NCBI GenBank assembly: GCA_045535095.1
Contig: JAZSKY010000022.1
Span: forward strand, 1 to 21,645
DNA: 21,645 nucleotides
Direction of reading: 5' to 3'
From: SIG672 sp045535095
GTDB lineage: Bacteria; Bacillota; Clostridia; Oscillospirales; CAG-272
A program made the position numbers and the translations under genes. Positions 7,243 to 13,841 of this stretch are shown here, in pieces. How positions within the stretch are numbered: the first letter of the stretch is position 1; each line of letters opens with the position of its first letter. The notes below the pieces were generated by a model. That model made no database searches, was not told the origin of the DNA, and saw nothing but the letters and a program-made list of their open reading frames with translations.

Positions 7243-7911
7243 ATGCTAAGATACATCACAAGCGGAGCGGAGCCGAAAGAGATACTCTTAATACTCCTGC
7301 TCACAATACCGACGGTTCTTATCTCGCTCTCGGTACACGAGTTTGCACACGGATACGTAGCGTATAAGCTCGGCGATCCGACGGCAAAGAACTTCGGCCG
7401 CCTCACCCTGAATCCGATAAAGCATTTTCATCCGATAGGAATGCTCTCGATGCTGATTCTCGGAATAGGCTGGGCAAATCCGGTACCGATAAACACGAGA
7501 TATTTCAAAAACCCGAAAAAAGGAATGGCTATGACGGCGGCAGCAGGCCCGATCTCGAATCTGCTTCTCGCCTTTATAGGACTTCTGATATACGGAGTTA
7601 TCGTGAAATTTCTGGGCGGAGCTATGCCGTACGAGCTTCTTCTTGCAAGTGTGCTCTTCTTCCAGAATTTCTGCTATATGAACGTTTATCTCGCGGTATT
7701 CAATATGCTCCCCGTTCCGCCCTTTGACGGGTCGCGTCTTGCATTTGCATTTTTGCCCGATAAATACTATTTCTCGATAATGAAATATGAAAATATTATT
7801 ATGATGGTAGTGCTTATCGGTCTTGCTACCGGCATTATTTCGCTTCCCTTCGGATTTATTTCCGACAAAATACTCTCTGTAATGCAGTGGATTGTAGGTC
7901 TTATATTATGA
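7243..7911 (+). CDS. M50 (site-2 type) membrane metalloprotease
   Basis: This 222-aa polytopic membrane protein has the zinc protease motif HEFAH (32-36) in its first membrane helix and the third-ligand motif FNMLPVPPFDG with Asp162. Several further hydrophobic segments follow (about 65-80, 100-125, 135-155 and 180-220). Small single-domain members of this family without PDZ domains are common in Firmicutes, next to scpA/scpB; their substrates are mostly unknown. The stop codon overlaps the scpA start as ATGA (7908-7911), so translation of the two is likely coupled. The ribosome binding site is AAAAGGT before ATG 7243. Confidence 0.9.
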   Translation: MLRYITSGAEPKEILLILLLTIPTVLISLSVHEFAHGYVAYKLGDPTAKNFGRLTLNPIKHFHPIGMLSMLILGIGWANPVPINTRYFKNPKKGMAMTAAAGPISNLLLAFIGLLIYGVIVKFLGGAMPYELLLASVLFFQNFCYMNVYLAVFNMLPVPPFDGSRLAFAFLPDKYYFSIMKYENIIMMVVLIGLATGIISLPFGFISDKILSVMQWIVGLIL

Positions 7912-8732
7912 CAGAAAACACAGAAAACATCGTAAAAAACGAAGAACAAAACGAGGGCAAGCTTTCCTTCACGCTTGAAATTTACGAAGGTCCGCTTGAT
8001 CTTCTGCTTGCTCTTATTGCAAAAAACAAAATAAACATTTACGATATTCCGATCTCGCTTATTTTTGAGCAGTATATGGAATATATCGAAAAATTAAACG
8101 AGCTTGACATGGAGATAGCGGGCGAGTTCCTCGAGATGGCGAGCAGACTTATGCTCATCAAGAGCAGAATGCTCCTGCCGAAGCCCGAAAGCAACGAGGA
8201 GGCAGTTGACCCTCGTGCAGAGCTTGCCGAAATGCTTATCGAGTATCAGAAGGCAAAGCGCGCCGCTCAGGGACTCGGTCATCTTTACGCATCCTTCTCG
8301 GGACGCTTCGCAAAGGATACCGACGATATTCCCCCTTGCGACGATATTCCTGATAATCAGGACATTGATCTTCTCGTAAAGGCGTTTGAGCGAATGGCTC
8401 TTCGCAAAAAGCTCTTTGACGAATCGCGTAACGAAACGGTTGAGGCTTCTCTTTCGGTCATTCTCACAAGAGAGCCTGCTCCTGTTACCGAAAAGATAAA
8501 CGTAGTCATAAACAAGATAGTAGCAAAGGGACTCGTTCCTCTTGAAGAGGTGTTTGACACCTGTACGCACCGCTCTGAGGTGGTAGCAACCTTCCTTGCA
8601 ATACTTGAGCTTATGAAAAGCCAGAAGATAACCGCAGACTTTACGGACGGTCTCGACTTCCCGAAGCTGCGTCTCATAACCCCCGAGGATATAACCGACA
8701 ATCCTATATCCGTCGGCGGTCTCCCCGAATAA
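7908..8732 (+). CDS. scpA: Segregation and condensation protein A (kleisin)
   Basis: ScpA is the kleisin subunit of the SMC-ScpAB condensin that compacts and segregates the chromosome. The translation has the family signature near its N-terminus, EIYEGPLDLLLALIAKNKINIYDIPIS, then EFLEMASRLMLIKSRMLLP, and a C-terminal winged-helix region ending in a segment with LAILELMK. I chose ATG 7908 (274 aa): it overlaps the preceding stop as ATGA. An in-frame ATG seven codons upstream (7887) has no ribosome binding site and adds non-conserved residues. scpB follows 19 nt later, so both non-SMC subunits are made together. Confidence 0.95.
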   Translation: MTENTENIVKNEEQNEGKLSFTLEIYEGPLDLLLALIAKNKINIYDIPISLIFEQYMEYIEKLNELDMEIAGEFLEMASRLMLIKSRMLLPKPESNEEAVDPRAELAEMLIEYQKAKRAAQGLGHLYASFSGRFAKDTDDIPPCDDIPDNQDIDLLVKAFERMALRKKLFDESRNETVEASLSVILTREPAPVTEKINVVINKIVAKGLVPLEEVFDTCTHRSEVVATFLAILELMKSQKITADFTDGLDFPKLRLITPEDITDNPISVGGLPE

Positions 8733-8751
8733 TAAATACGAGGTGATAAAA

Positions 8752-9432
8752 GTGACAGATAATTTTGAAATTGAAAATCAGTACATAGACGAAAACGAGG
8801 CAGAGTCTGAGGAGAAGGCTGCGCCCGAATACGATACCGAGACCTACGCAAGAATGGTTGAGGCGATTCTCTTCGCGGCAGGATACCCCGTAAGCTTCAA
8901 AAAGCTCGCGGAGGTTCTTGAGACCTCTGTGCTTACCGTCAGAAAGGCTGTAAGTGAGCTTCAGAACTCGCTTGAAATGGACAACAGAGGAATACGACTC
9001 ATAATCGTTTCCGATTCTTGTCAGCTCTGCTCCAAGGAGGAGTTTGAGCAGTACGTAAGAAAGGCGCTCGGTATAAGACGTGAGGGACGTCTCTCCAACT
9101 CGTCGCTTGAGGTACTTGCGATAGTTGCGTACAATCAGCCTATAACCAAGGCAAAGATCGAAAAAATACGCGGAGTGGACTCGTCCTACGCGGTATCTAC
9201 CCTCTGCGACAGACGTCTTATCGAGGCAAAGGGACGCCTTGATGCTCCCGGAAAGCCTATCCTTTACGGCACGACAGACGATTTCCTGCGTTGCTTCGGA
9301 CTTTCCTCTCTTTACGAGCTTCCCGACTACGAGGAAAAGAGCGAGCATCCCGACGAGCAGATAAGCATGCTCGACCTCGAGGAAGGCGACGTAGCGGCGA
9401 CAGAAGATGCCGCTCCCGAAAGCGAGAACTAA
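8752..9432 (+). CDS. scpB: Segregation and condensation protein B
   Basis: ScpB binds the ScpA kleisin as a dimer of tandem winged helices. Family text is clear: VEAILFAAGYPVSFKKLAEVL, then LSNSSLEVLAIVAYNQPITKAKIEKIRGVDSSYAVSTL split over the second winged helix, then a C-terminal LYGTTDDFLRCFGLSSLYELP. Acidic tails flank the core at both ends. I chose the GTG at 8752 (226 aa) because AGGTGA (8741-8746) is correctly spaced for it; a GTG at 8743 is in frame but overlaps that site. It is co-directional with scpA. Confidence 0.94.
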   Translation: MTDNFEIENQYIDENEAESEEKAAPEYDTETYARMVEAILFAAGYPVSFKKLAEVLETSVLTVRKAVSELQNSLEMDNRGIRLIIVSDSCQLCSKEEFEQYVRKALGIRREGRLSNSSLEVLAIVAYNQPITKAKIEKIRGVDSSYAVSTLCDRRLIEAKGRLDAPGKPILYGTTDDFLRCFGLSSLYELPDYEEKSEHPDEQISMLDLEEGDVAATEDAAPESEN

Positions 9433-9469
9433 GAGTCTCTTGCCATAATCGGACAAGGAGGTGAAGGCC

Positions 9470-10132
9470 GTGGACTTACCTATCATTATACCTGTAATAT
9501 TACTGCTCGCTATTATGATAGCGCTTGTGCGAGTTTCTCTCGTTATCATATCAAAGGACTACCTTGCAATAAAGCTTCGCATTGCGTTTTTCACGGTCAC
9601 TCTCTATGATGACAGAAAGAAAAAGCGTATAAGGGCATCAAAATACGCAAAAAAGAGCCGTAAAAAGAGAAAAAATGCGCTATTTTCCGCATTTTCATCA
9701 GGTCACGATACGATCAAAAAAAGCCGTAAAGAGTCGGACGCTTCCGGCGCGAAGGGCGCTATTTCCCTTTTATCAGAGCTTTTTGAAAAGATCATTTTCC
9801 CGATAATCAGAAGCTCACGGATAAGATTTAAGCATTTTCGCCTCAGCGTATCGTCAAGCGATCCGTCTGACACCGCCATTCTTTACGGAGTGCTTTGTCA
9901 GGGCGTTTCATATCTTTTAAACGTTATCTCTCAAAACGCGAAAATGTCACCGCGACAGCTTCGCAAGGTAAAGCTTGAGTGTGATTTTATTTCCGGAAAG
10001 ACAACGCTCGACGTGCATTTAGTTTTGTCGGTAAGCATCTGGAAGCTGATATCCCTTCTTGCAGGTGCAGGAGTGGGCGCTACCGAAAACGTTAGTGAAC
10101 AAAAAGAAGCCTCGGTCGAGAAGGCCGTATAA
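9470..10132 (+). CDS. DUF2953-like membrane-anchored protein (YtfI-like), upstream of gerW
   Basis: This 220-aa protein has one strong N-terminal membrane helix (about residues 2-26), a short beta-rich stretch (DYLAIKLRIAFFTVTLYD) and then a highly basic segment rich in KKR and KSRKKRK. A C-terminal domain follows with SDPSDTAILYGVL and a hydrophobic region near 185-200. The layout and the position directly before gerW match the YtfI/DUF2953 family, which accompanies ytfJ in spore formers; the function is unknown. Start choice: GTG 9470 lies 8 nt after a full AAGGAGGTGA site (9455-9464), whereas the in-frame GTG at 9461 is inside that site. Confidence 0.75.
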   Translation: MDLPIIIPVILLLAIMIALVRVSLVIISKDYLAIKLRIAFFTVTLYDDRKKKRIRASKYAKKSRKKRKNALFSAFSSGHDTIKKSRKESDASGAKGAISLLSELFEKIIFPIIRSSRIRFKHFRLSVSSSDPSDTAILYGVLCQGVSYLLNVISQNAKMSPRQLRKVKLECDFISGKTTLDVHLVLSVSIWKLISLLAGAGVGATENVSEQKEASVEKAV

Positions 10133-10168
10133 AACATAACATTTATAACTCTCAAGGAGGATATTATA

Positions 10169-10612
10169 ATGAACGAAAACAAAAACGCAAGTCGCGAAAA
10201 GCTCAGCGACGTAGTTGCAAACGCGCTTGAAAACATCAAGGAGATCGCGGACGTAAACACCGTAGTCGGCGATCCCATAAACGCGCCCGGCGGAATTACC
10301 ATAATTCCGATCACGAGCGTATCGGTAGGCTTTGCCTCGGGCGGAATTGACAGCCTCGGCAAGCGTACTCGCGAAAAGTCTCACAGTATGAATTTCGCAG
10401 GAGGCGGCGGAACGGGAATCAAGATAAATCCCATCGGATTTCTCGTTGTAAAGCCTGACGGCGCGGTAGATTTCCTCGGCGCAGACTCCGATCGCAAGGC
10501 TGACAAGGTAGATACCGTCCTCGAGCTTATCGAGCGTTCGCCCGAATTTATCAAGAAATTAAAGGCGGCTTTCTCAAAGGAAAAGGCTGAAGAGAACAAG
10601 GACGAAAAGTAA
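10169..10612 (+). CDS. gerW: Spore germination protein GerW (YtfJ)
   Basis: This 147-aa protein has the GerW/YtfJ pattern: an N-terminal helix (LSDVVANALENIKEIAD), then VVGDPINAPGGITIIPITSVSVGFASGG, a glycine-rich turn GGGGTGIKINPIGFLVV, and a C-terminal helix. In Bacillus YtfJ is a forespore-expressed protein needed for normal germination with some germinants. It has an excellent AAGGAGG site (about 10154-10160). It is 36 nt after the DUF2953 gene and 1 nt before rluB. Being embedded in a housekeeping cluster, it may also be expressed during growth unless a forespore promoter lies in the preceding gene; I could not identify one. Confidence 0.93.
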   Translation: MNENKNASREKLSDVVANALENIKEIADVNTVVGDPINAPGGITIIPITSVSVGFASGGIDSLGKRTREKSHSMNFAGGGGTGIKINPIGFLVVKPDGAVDFLGADSDRKADKVDTVLELIERSPEFIKKLKAAFSKEKAEENKDEK

Positions 10613-10613
10613 T

Positions 10614-11345
10614 ATGGAAAAAATACGTCTCCAGAAGTTTATTTCCGACTGCGGAGTAATGTCCCGTCGCGCTGCCGAAAAGGCTATCGAGGCAGGCGAG
10701 GTATTCGTCAACGGAGAGGTTGCGACTATCGGAACGAAGGTAGATCCGCGCCACGACAAGGTGCTTTGTCAGGGCGCGCCCGTCGGAAAAAGACAGAACT
10801 TTCATTACAGCTACGTTATGCTCAACAAGCCTACGGGTTACGTCACCACGATGAGCGACGAAAAGGGCAGAAAAACGGTTGCCGAGCTTGTTGCTGACGT
10901 TCCCACCCGTCTCTACCCCGTCGGCAGACTCGATATGAACTCCGAAGGTCTTTTACTTATGACCAACGACGGCGCTCTCACGAACGCGCTGACTCATCCG
11001 AGACACCTTATACCTAAAATATATAACGTCAAGGTTGGCGGAAACGTAACGAGAGCAAAGATAATCGAGCTTTCTACTCTTACCGAGATAGAGGGTGAGA
11101 AAATAATACCCGTACAGTGCGGAATAATCCGTCACAATGAAAAGACGTCTATAATTGAAATGATCCTTTTTGAGGGCAAAAACAGGCAGATCCGCAGAAT
11201 GTGCGAGGCGGTAGGACTTGAGGTTAAGTCGCTAAAGCGCGTTTCTATCGGCGATCTCGTTCTTGACGTCAAAACCGGTTCTTGGCGTTATCTCAACGTT
11301 GACGAGGTCAAGGATCTCAAAAAAGCAGTTGGTCTGCTTAAATAA
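10614..11345 (+). CDS. rluB: 23S rRNA pseudouridine synthase of the RluB/RsuA family
   Basis: This 243-aa protein has an N-terminal S4 RNA-binding domain (about 3-60: RLQKFISDCGVMSRRAAEKAI) and a pseudouridine synthase domain with the catalytic motif GRLDMNSEGLLLMTNDG (Asp107 is the nucleophile) and KNRQIRRMCEAVG near the end. It isomerises a uridine in rRNA, most likely in 23S helix 89 as RluB does; RsuA-type specificity for 16S cannot be excluded by eye. It starts one base after the gerW stop. In Firmicutes rluB often lies with scpA/scpB and ytfIJ, as here. Confidence 0.92.
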   Translation: MEKIRLQKFISDCGVMSRRAAEKAIEAGEVFVNGEVATIGTKVDPRHDKVLCQGAPVGKRQNFHYSYVMLNKPTGYVTTMSDEKGRKTVAELVADVPTRLYPVGRLDMNSEGLLLMTNDGALTNALTHPRHLIPKIYNVKVGGNVTRAKIIELSTLTEIEGEKIIPVQCGIIRHNEKTSIIEMILFEGKNRQIRRMCEAVGLEVKSLKRVSIGDLVLDVKTGSWRYLNVDEVKDLKKAVGLLK

Positions 11346-11361
11346 TTAAAAGGTTAAAAAT

Positions 11362-11790
11362 ATGCTCAGAATACACGCTATACAGACAAAAGAAATTCAG
11401 AAGGAGCTGTGTGAGAAATGCTCGGTAGAGTTTATTCCCGACGCTCTTGCATACGCGGCATTTGAAACCGACGAGATTCCCGACGATCCGAATGCGAGCG
11501 ATACCATAACCGGCGAGCTTCTCGGTGTTACGCAGTTTTCCTTTAAAAAGGATGGAGTTTATGTTTACGATCTCCGCTCTCCCGAGGGAGTTGACGATTT
11601 TGAAGCGCTCTTCATAATGGGAAGATCAATGCTCAATTTCGTTGATATGTGCGGAACGCACGATGCCTATCTTCCCTATCCCGAAAAAATATCTCCCCGA
11701 CTGATTTCCGCAGTAGGCTTTAAAATGCGCGAGGACGGGACTTATTATATGGATCTTCGCGGTTTTTTTACGAAGCACCACGGCGACTGA
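11362..11790 (+). CDS. Conserved-looking small protein after rluB (142 aa), possibly GNAT-like
   Basis: The protein is soluble and acidic with no signal peptide. The pattern resembles a degenerate GNAT fold: a beta strand LGVTQFSFKKDGVYVYDL, then EALFIMGRSMLNFVDMCG as the helix after it, and a late segment ISAVGFKMREDGTYYMDLRGFF like the GNAT 'GF' region. The classic acetyl-CoA loop (Q/RxxGxG/A) is not visible, so catalytic activity is doubtful. ATG 11362 follows TAAAAGGTTAAAAAT. It is the last gene of the cluster; no convincing terminator follows before the spo0A promoter. Confidence 0.6.
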   Translation: MLRIHAIQTKEIQKELCEKCSVEFIPDALAYAAFETDEIPDDPNASDTITGELLGVTQFSFKKDGVYVYDLRSPEGVDDFEALFIMGRSMLNFVDMCGTHDAYLPYPEKISPRLISAVGFKMREDGTYYMDLRGFFTKHHGD

Positions 11791-11817
11791 CCCCGATATT
11801 CTCTCCTGTTGGTAGTT

Positions 11818-11878
11818 AATTGGCAAAATTTGGCAATATTTACCAATTTTGACTCTTAATTTTTGTTGGCATTGCCAA
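11818..11878. promoter_or_regulatory. Cluster of TTGGCA/TGCCAA operator-like sites upstream of spo0A
   Basis: TTGGCA occurs near 11820 and 11830. TTGGCAA-N3-TTACCAA forms an imperfect palindrome at 11829-11845. A perfect palindrome, TTGGCA-T-TGCCAA, lies at 11866-11878, directly upstream of the spo0A -35 box. The repeated half-site suggests binding by a dimeric regulator with several sites. The motif is not the Spo0A box (TGTCGAA). The regulator is unknown. Confidence 0.5.
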
Positions 11879-11907
11879 TTGCAATTATTTCCAAAATATG
11901 GTAATAT
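11879..11907 (+). promoter_or_regulatory. spo0A promoter
   Basis: TTGCAA (11879-11884), a 17-bp spacer and TAATAT (11902-11907), with TGG before the -10 (extended -10). The start would be near 11914, 36 nt before the ATG. A vegetative-type promoter fits basal spo0A expression before sporulation. Confidence 0.6.
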
Positions 11908-11949
11908 ATATTTGTCACAAAACAAAAAACTTTACGGGAGTGAAAAGAC

Positions 11950-12729
11950 ATGGAATCAAAAATCAAAATACTTATTGCCGACGAGAGTCCTGAATTCAGA
12001 AGAAACTGCAAGGAGGGTCTCTGGGCGCTCGGCTACCGCGAGATCAGCGAGGCGTGCAACGGTGAGGATGCCCTTCACAAGATAGAAAGCATTCGTCCCG
12101 ACATCGTGCTTCTCGATATATGGATGTCGCGTCTCGACTGCGTTCATATCATAAGAAGTGCGCTTGCGATGAATCTTGCGCCCGATATGCCGCCATCTTT
12201 TATCGTCACCTCGATAGTGAACAATCAGAATATGTTTTTCGAGGCAAGTGAATCGGGTGCTGAATACTGCATATTAAAGCCCATCGACTTTCAGAGTCTC
12301 AGTCAGAGAATCCTTCGCATAATCGCCAAGAAGCGTGCCGCAAAGACTCCGACCTCCGCAAGTCCTAACATCGGAAACGATATGGAGGCGCAGGTGACGA
12401 AGGTCATTCACCAGATCGGAGTTCCTGCTCATATCAAGGGATACCAGTATCTGCGCACCGCGATACTTATGACGATAAACGATACCGATATAATTAATTC
12501 GGTAACGAAGATACTCTACCCTTCGGTAGCAAAGCAGTATCAGACGACCTCGTCGAGAGTTGAGCGAGCTATCCGACACGCCATTGAGGTTGCGTGGGAC
12601 AGAGGCGATCTCGACACTCTCAACGCATATTTCGGATATACTATCCAGAACAGTCGCGGAAAGCCCACTAACAGCGAATTTATCGCGATGATTGCCGACA
12701 ATCTCCGTTTGTCAAATAAGTTTTCATAA
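11950..12729 (+). CDS. spo0A: Sporulation master regulator Spo0A
   Basis: This 259-aa response regulator, when phosphorylated, commits the cell to sporulation. The C-terminal DNA-binding domain is nearly textbook: IHQIGVPAHIKGYQYLR, then the recognition helix SRVERAIRHAIEVAW (202-216), then KPTNSEFIAMIADNLRL. The receiver (1-125) keeps Asp56, Thr87 and Lys110. It differs elsewhere: the acidic pair is Asp11-Glu12, and the segment after Asp56 reads IWMSRLDC where IxMPxLDG is usual. Start ATG 11950 follows ACGGGAGTG. It has its own promoter and ends in a bidirectional terminator. As in other Clostridia, no spo0F or phosphorelay gene is adjacent. Confidence 0.96.
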   Translation: MESKIKILIADESPEFRRNCKEGLWALGYREISEACNGEDALHKIESIRPDIVLLDIWMSRLDCVHIIRSALAMNLAPDMPPSFIVTSIVNNQNMFFEASESGAEYCILKPIDFQSLSQRILRIIAKKRAAKTPTSASPNIGNDMEAQVTKVIHQIGVPAHIKGYQYLRTAILMTINDTDIINSVTKILYPSVAKQYQTTSSRVERAIRHAIEVAWDRGDLDTLNAYFGYTIQNSRGKPTNSEFIAMIADNLRLSNKFS

Positions 12730-12731
12730 AT

Positions 12732-12762
12732 AAAAAAATCGACCCTTCGGGGTCGGTTTTTT
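12732..12762. terminator. Bidirectional terminator between spo0A and the AraC gene
   Basis: CGACCC (12740-12745), a TTCG tetraloop and GGGTCG (12750-12755) form a stable hairpin with an A-run upstream and a T-run downstream. It can stop transcription from both sides. The spo0A stop is 10 nt upstream. Confidence 0.9.
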
Positions 12763-13603
12763 ATTTTTTAGAAATCTTAGCGTATTGATAAGGTGTTATT
12801 CCGAAGCGTCTTTTAAATGCCGAGATGAAATAGGAGCAGTCAGAAAAACCGCACATATCACATACCTCCTGTACGCAAACGCCCGTTTCAAGAAGCTTTT
12901 TTGCATACGAAAATCTTTTGGCGTCTATATAAAGAGAGGGGCTTAAATTCATATATTTTTTAAAGAGGTTGCAAAGCGCGCTTCTGCTTATGAAGAAGGC
13001 CTCTGCGACGTCCTCGACCCTGCACGAGCCTGCGAAATGAAGGTCAATATATCTGAGTATTTCCTCCATCTGCTCGGGCAATTTTTTCGCCTCACCAGTT
13101 CTTTCCTTATACTTTTCAATGAGAGACAAAAGTCCAAAAAATGCCGAAAGAGACTCCGCATCCTTTTTTACCTGCTCATCGCTTTCCACACAAAGCGTTT
13201 TAAGATATTCTGTTAGGGTCTGCTTATCCTGCGGATTCATCGAAATAAGATTTCCCTCGCCCGCCCTTCTACTAAAAAAGGCGGACATCATATTTTCTAT
13301 CTCTCCCGATGCAGACAACCACACGCAGTAATGCTCGTGATCCGCGCTTCTGTTGAAAATACAGTGATGAACCTCGTTGGGACGGGTGATAATTATATCT
13401 CCCGAGTTTACGGGATAAACTCTGTTCTCGACCATAAAGGAAACGTCGCCTGTAATGTTGACGTATATTTCACAAAAGCTATGTATATGCGCTCCCTTTC
13501 GCGCATCCATATCATTTTTTGTTACTGTGTTTATCGCGTGTCTGCCTTCATAGAAGACTCTGTCTGCGGAATTTATAATTTCCTGCGGCTTTGGAAAGTA
13601 CAT
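12761..13603 (-). CDS. AraC-family transcriptional regulator with cupin sensor domain
   Basis: This 280-aa protein has an N-terminal cupin-like beta-barrel (HSFCEIYVNITGDVSFMVENRVYPVNSGDIIITRPNEVHHC, about 40-95) and a C-terminal double helix-turn-helix (about 180-280: VEDVAEAFFISRSALCNLFKKYMNLSPSLY and VCDMCGFSDCSYFISAFKRRFGITPYQY). The cupin may bind a small ligand such as a sugar. I chose ATG 13603, preceded by TTTGGAGCAAGAAA; an in-frame TTG at 13621 lies upstream of that site and lacks its own. It is divergent from the MFS transporter, so it probably controls that gene and itself. Neighbouring catabolic genes that would name the substrate are absent. Confidence 0.9.
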   Translation of the reverse strand: MYFPKPQEIINSADRVFYEGRHAINTVTKNDMDARKGAHIHSFCEIYVNITGDVSFMVENRVYPVNSGDIIITRPNEVHHCIFNRSADHEHYCVWLSASGEIENMMSAFFSRRAGEGNLISMNPQDKQTLTEYLKTLCVESDEQVKKDAESLSAFFGLLSLIEKYKERTGEAKKLPEQMEEILRYIDLHFAGSCRVEDVAEAFFISRSALCNLFKKYMNLSPSLYIDAKRFSYAKKLLETGVCVQEVCDMCGFSDCSYFISAFKRRFGITPYQYAKISKK

Positions 13604-13763
13604 TTTCTTGCTCCAAATCAAGGTTTATATTTTAAAATGAATTTAAAAATCCTGCGAGGTGCTTCAAGGATCGCGTATCCGGCCTTGTTTCCTGCGTAAA
13701 ATTGAAATTTTCGCCTTTCTGCCCACATTATTAGCACGCTAATTTTACCACCAAAAGATCAAG

Positions 13764-13787
13764 TTGTCAAGTGTTTTCTATTGACAA
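13764..13787. promoter_or_regulatory. Inverted repeat overlapping the transporter -35 box
   Basis: TTGTCAA (13764-13770) and TTGACAA (13781-13787) are perfect inverse complements with a 10-bp spacer; the right arm contains the -35 hexamer. A second small palindrome (ATTAGC-AC-GCTAAT) lies near 13730-13745. These are candidate operators in the AraC/MFS intergenic region. AraC proteins more often use direct repeats, so a different repressor is possible. Confidence 0.4.
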
Positions 13788-13810
13788 AGCTGCGTGCTGT
13801 GTGCTATAAT
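13781..13810 (+). promoter_or_regulatory. Promoter of the MFS transporter gene
   Basis: Consensus TTGACA (13781-13786), an 18-bp spacer and consensus TATAAT (13805-13810), with TGC before the -10 (extended -10). The start would be near 13817. This rules out translation from the in-frame GTG at 13794, which lies inside the promoter. Confidence 0.8.
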
Positions 13811-13841
13811 CAAAAAAACATTTATTACAGCGAGGCCAATT

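Noticed and set aside
8704..9549. 281-codon minus-strand frame opposite scpB
   Set aside because: Shadow of scpB, which is clearly recognisable.
13794..13841. GTG start for the MFS transporter
   Set aside because: It lies inside the consensus promoter, upstream of the expected transcription start.
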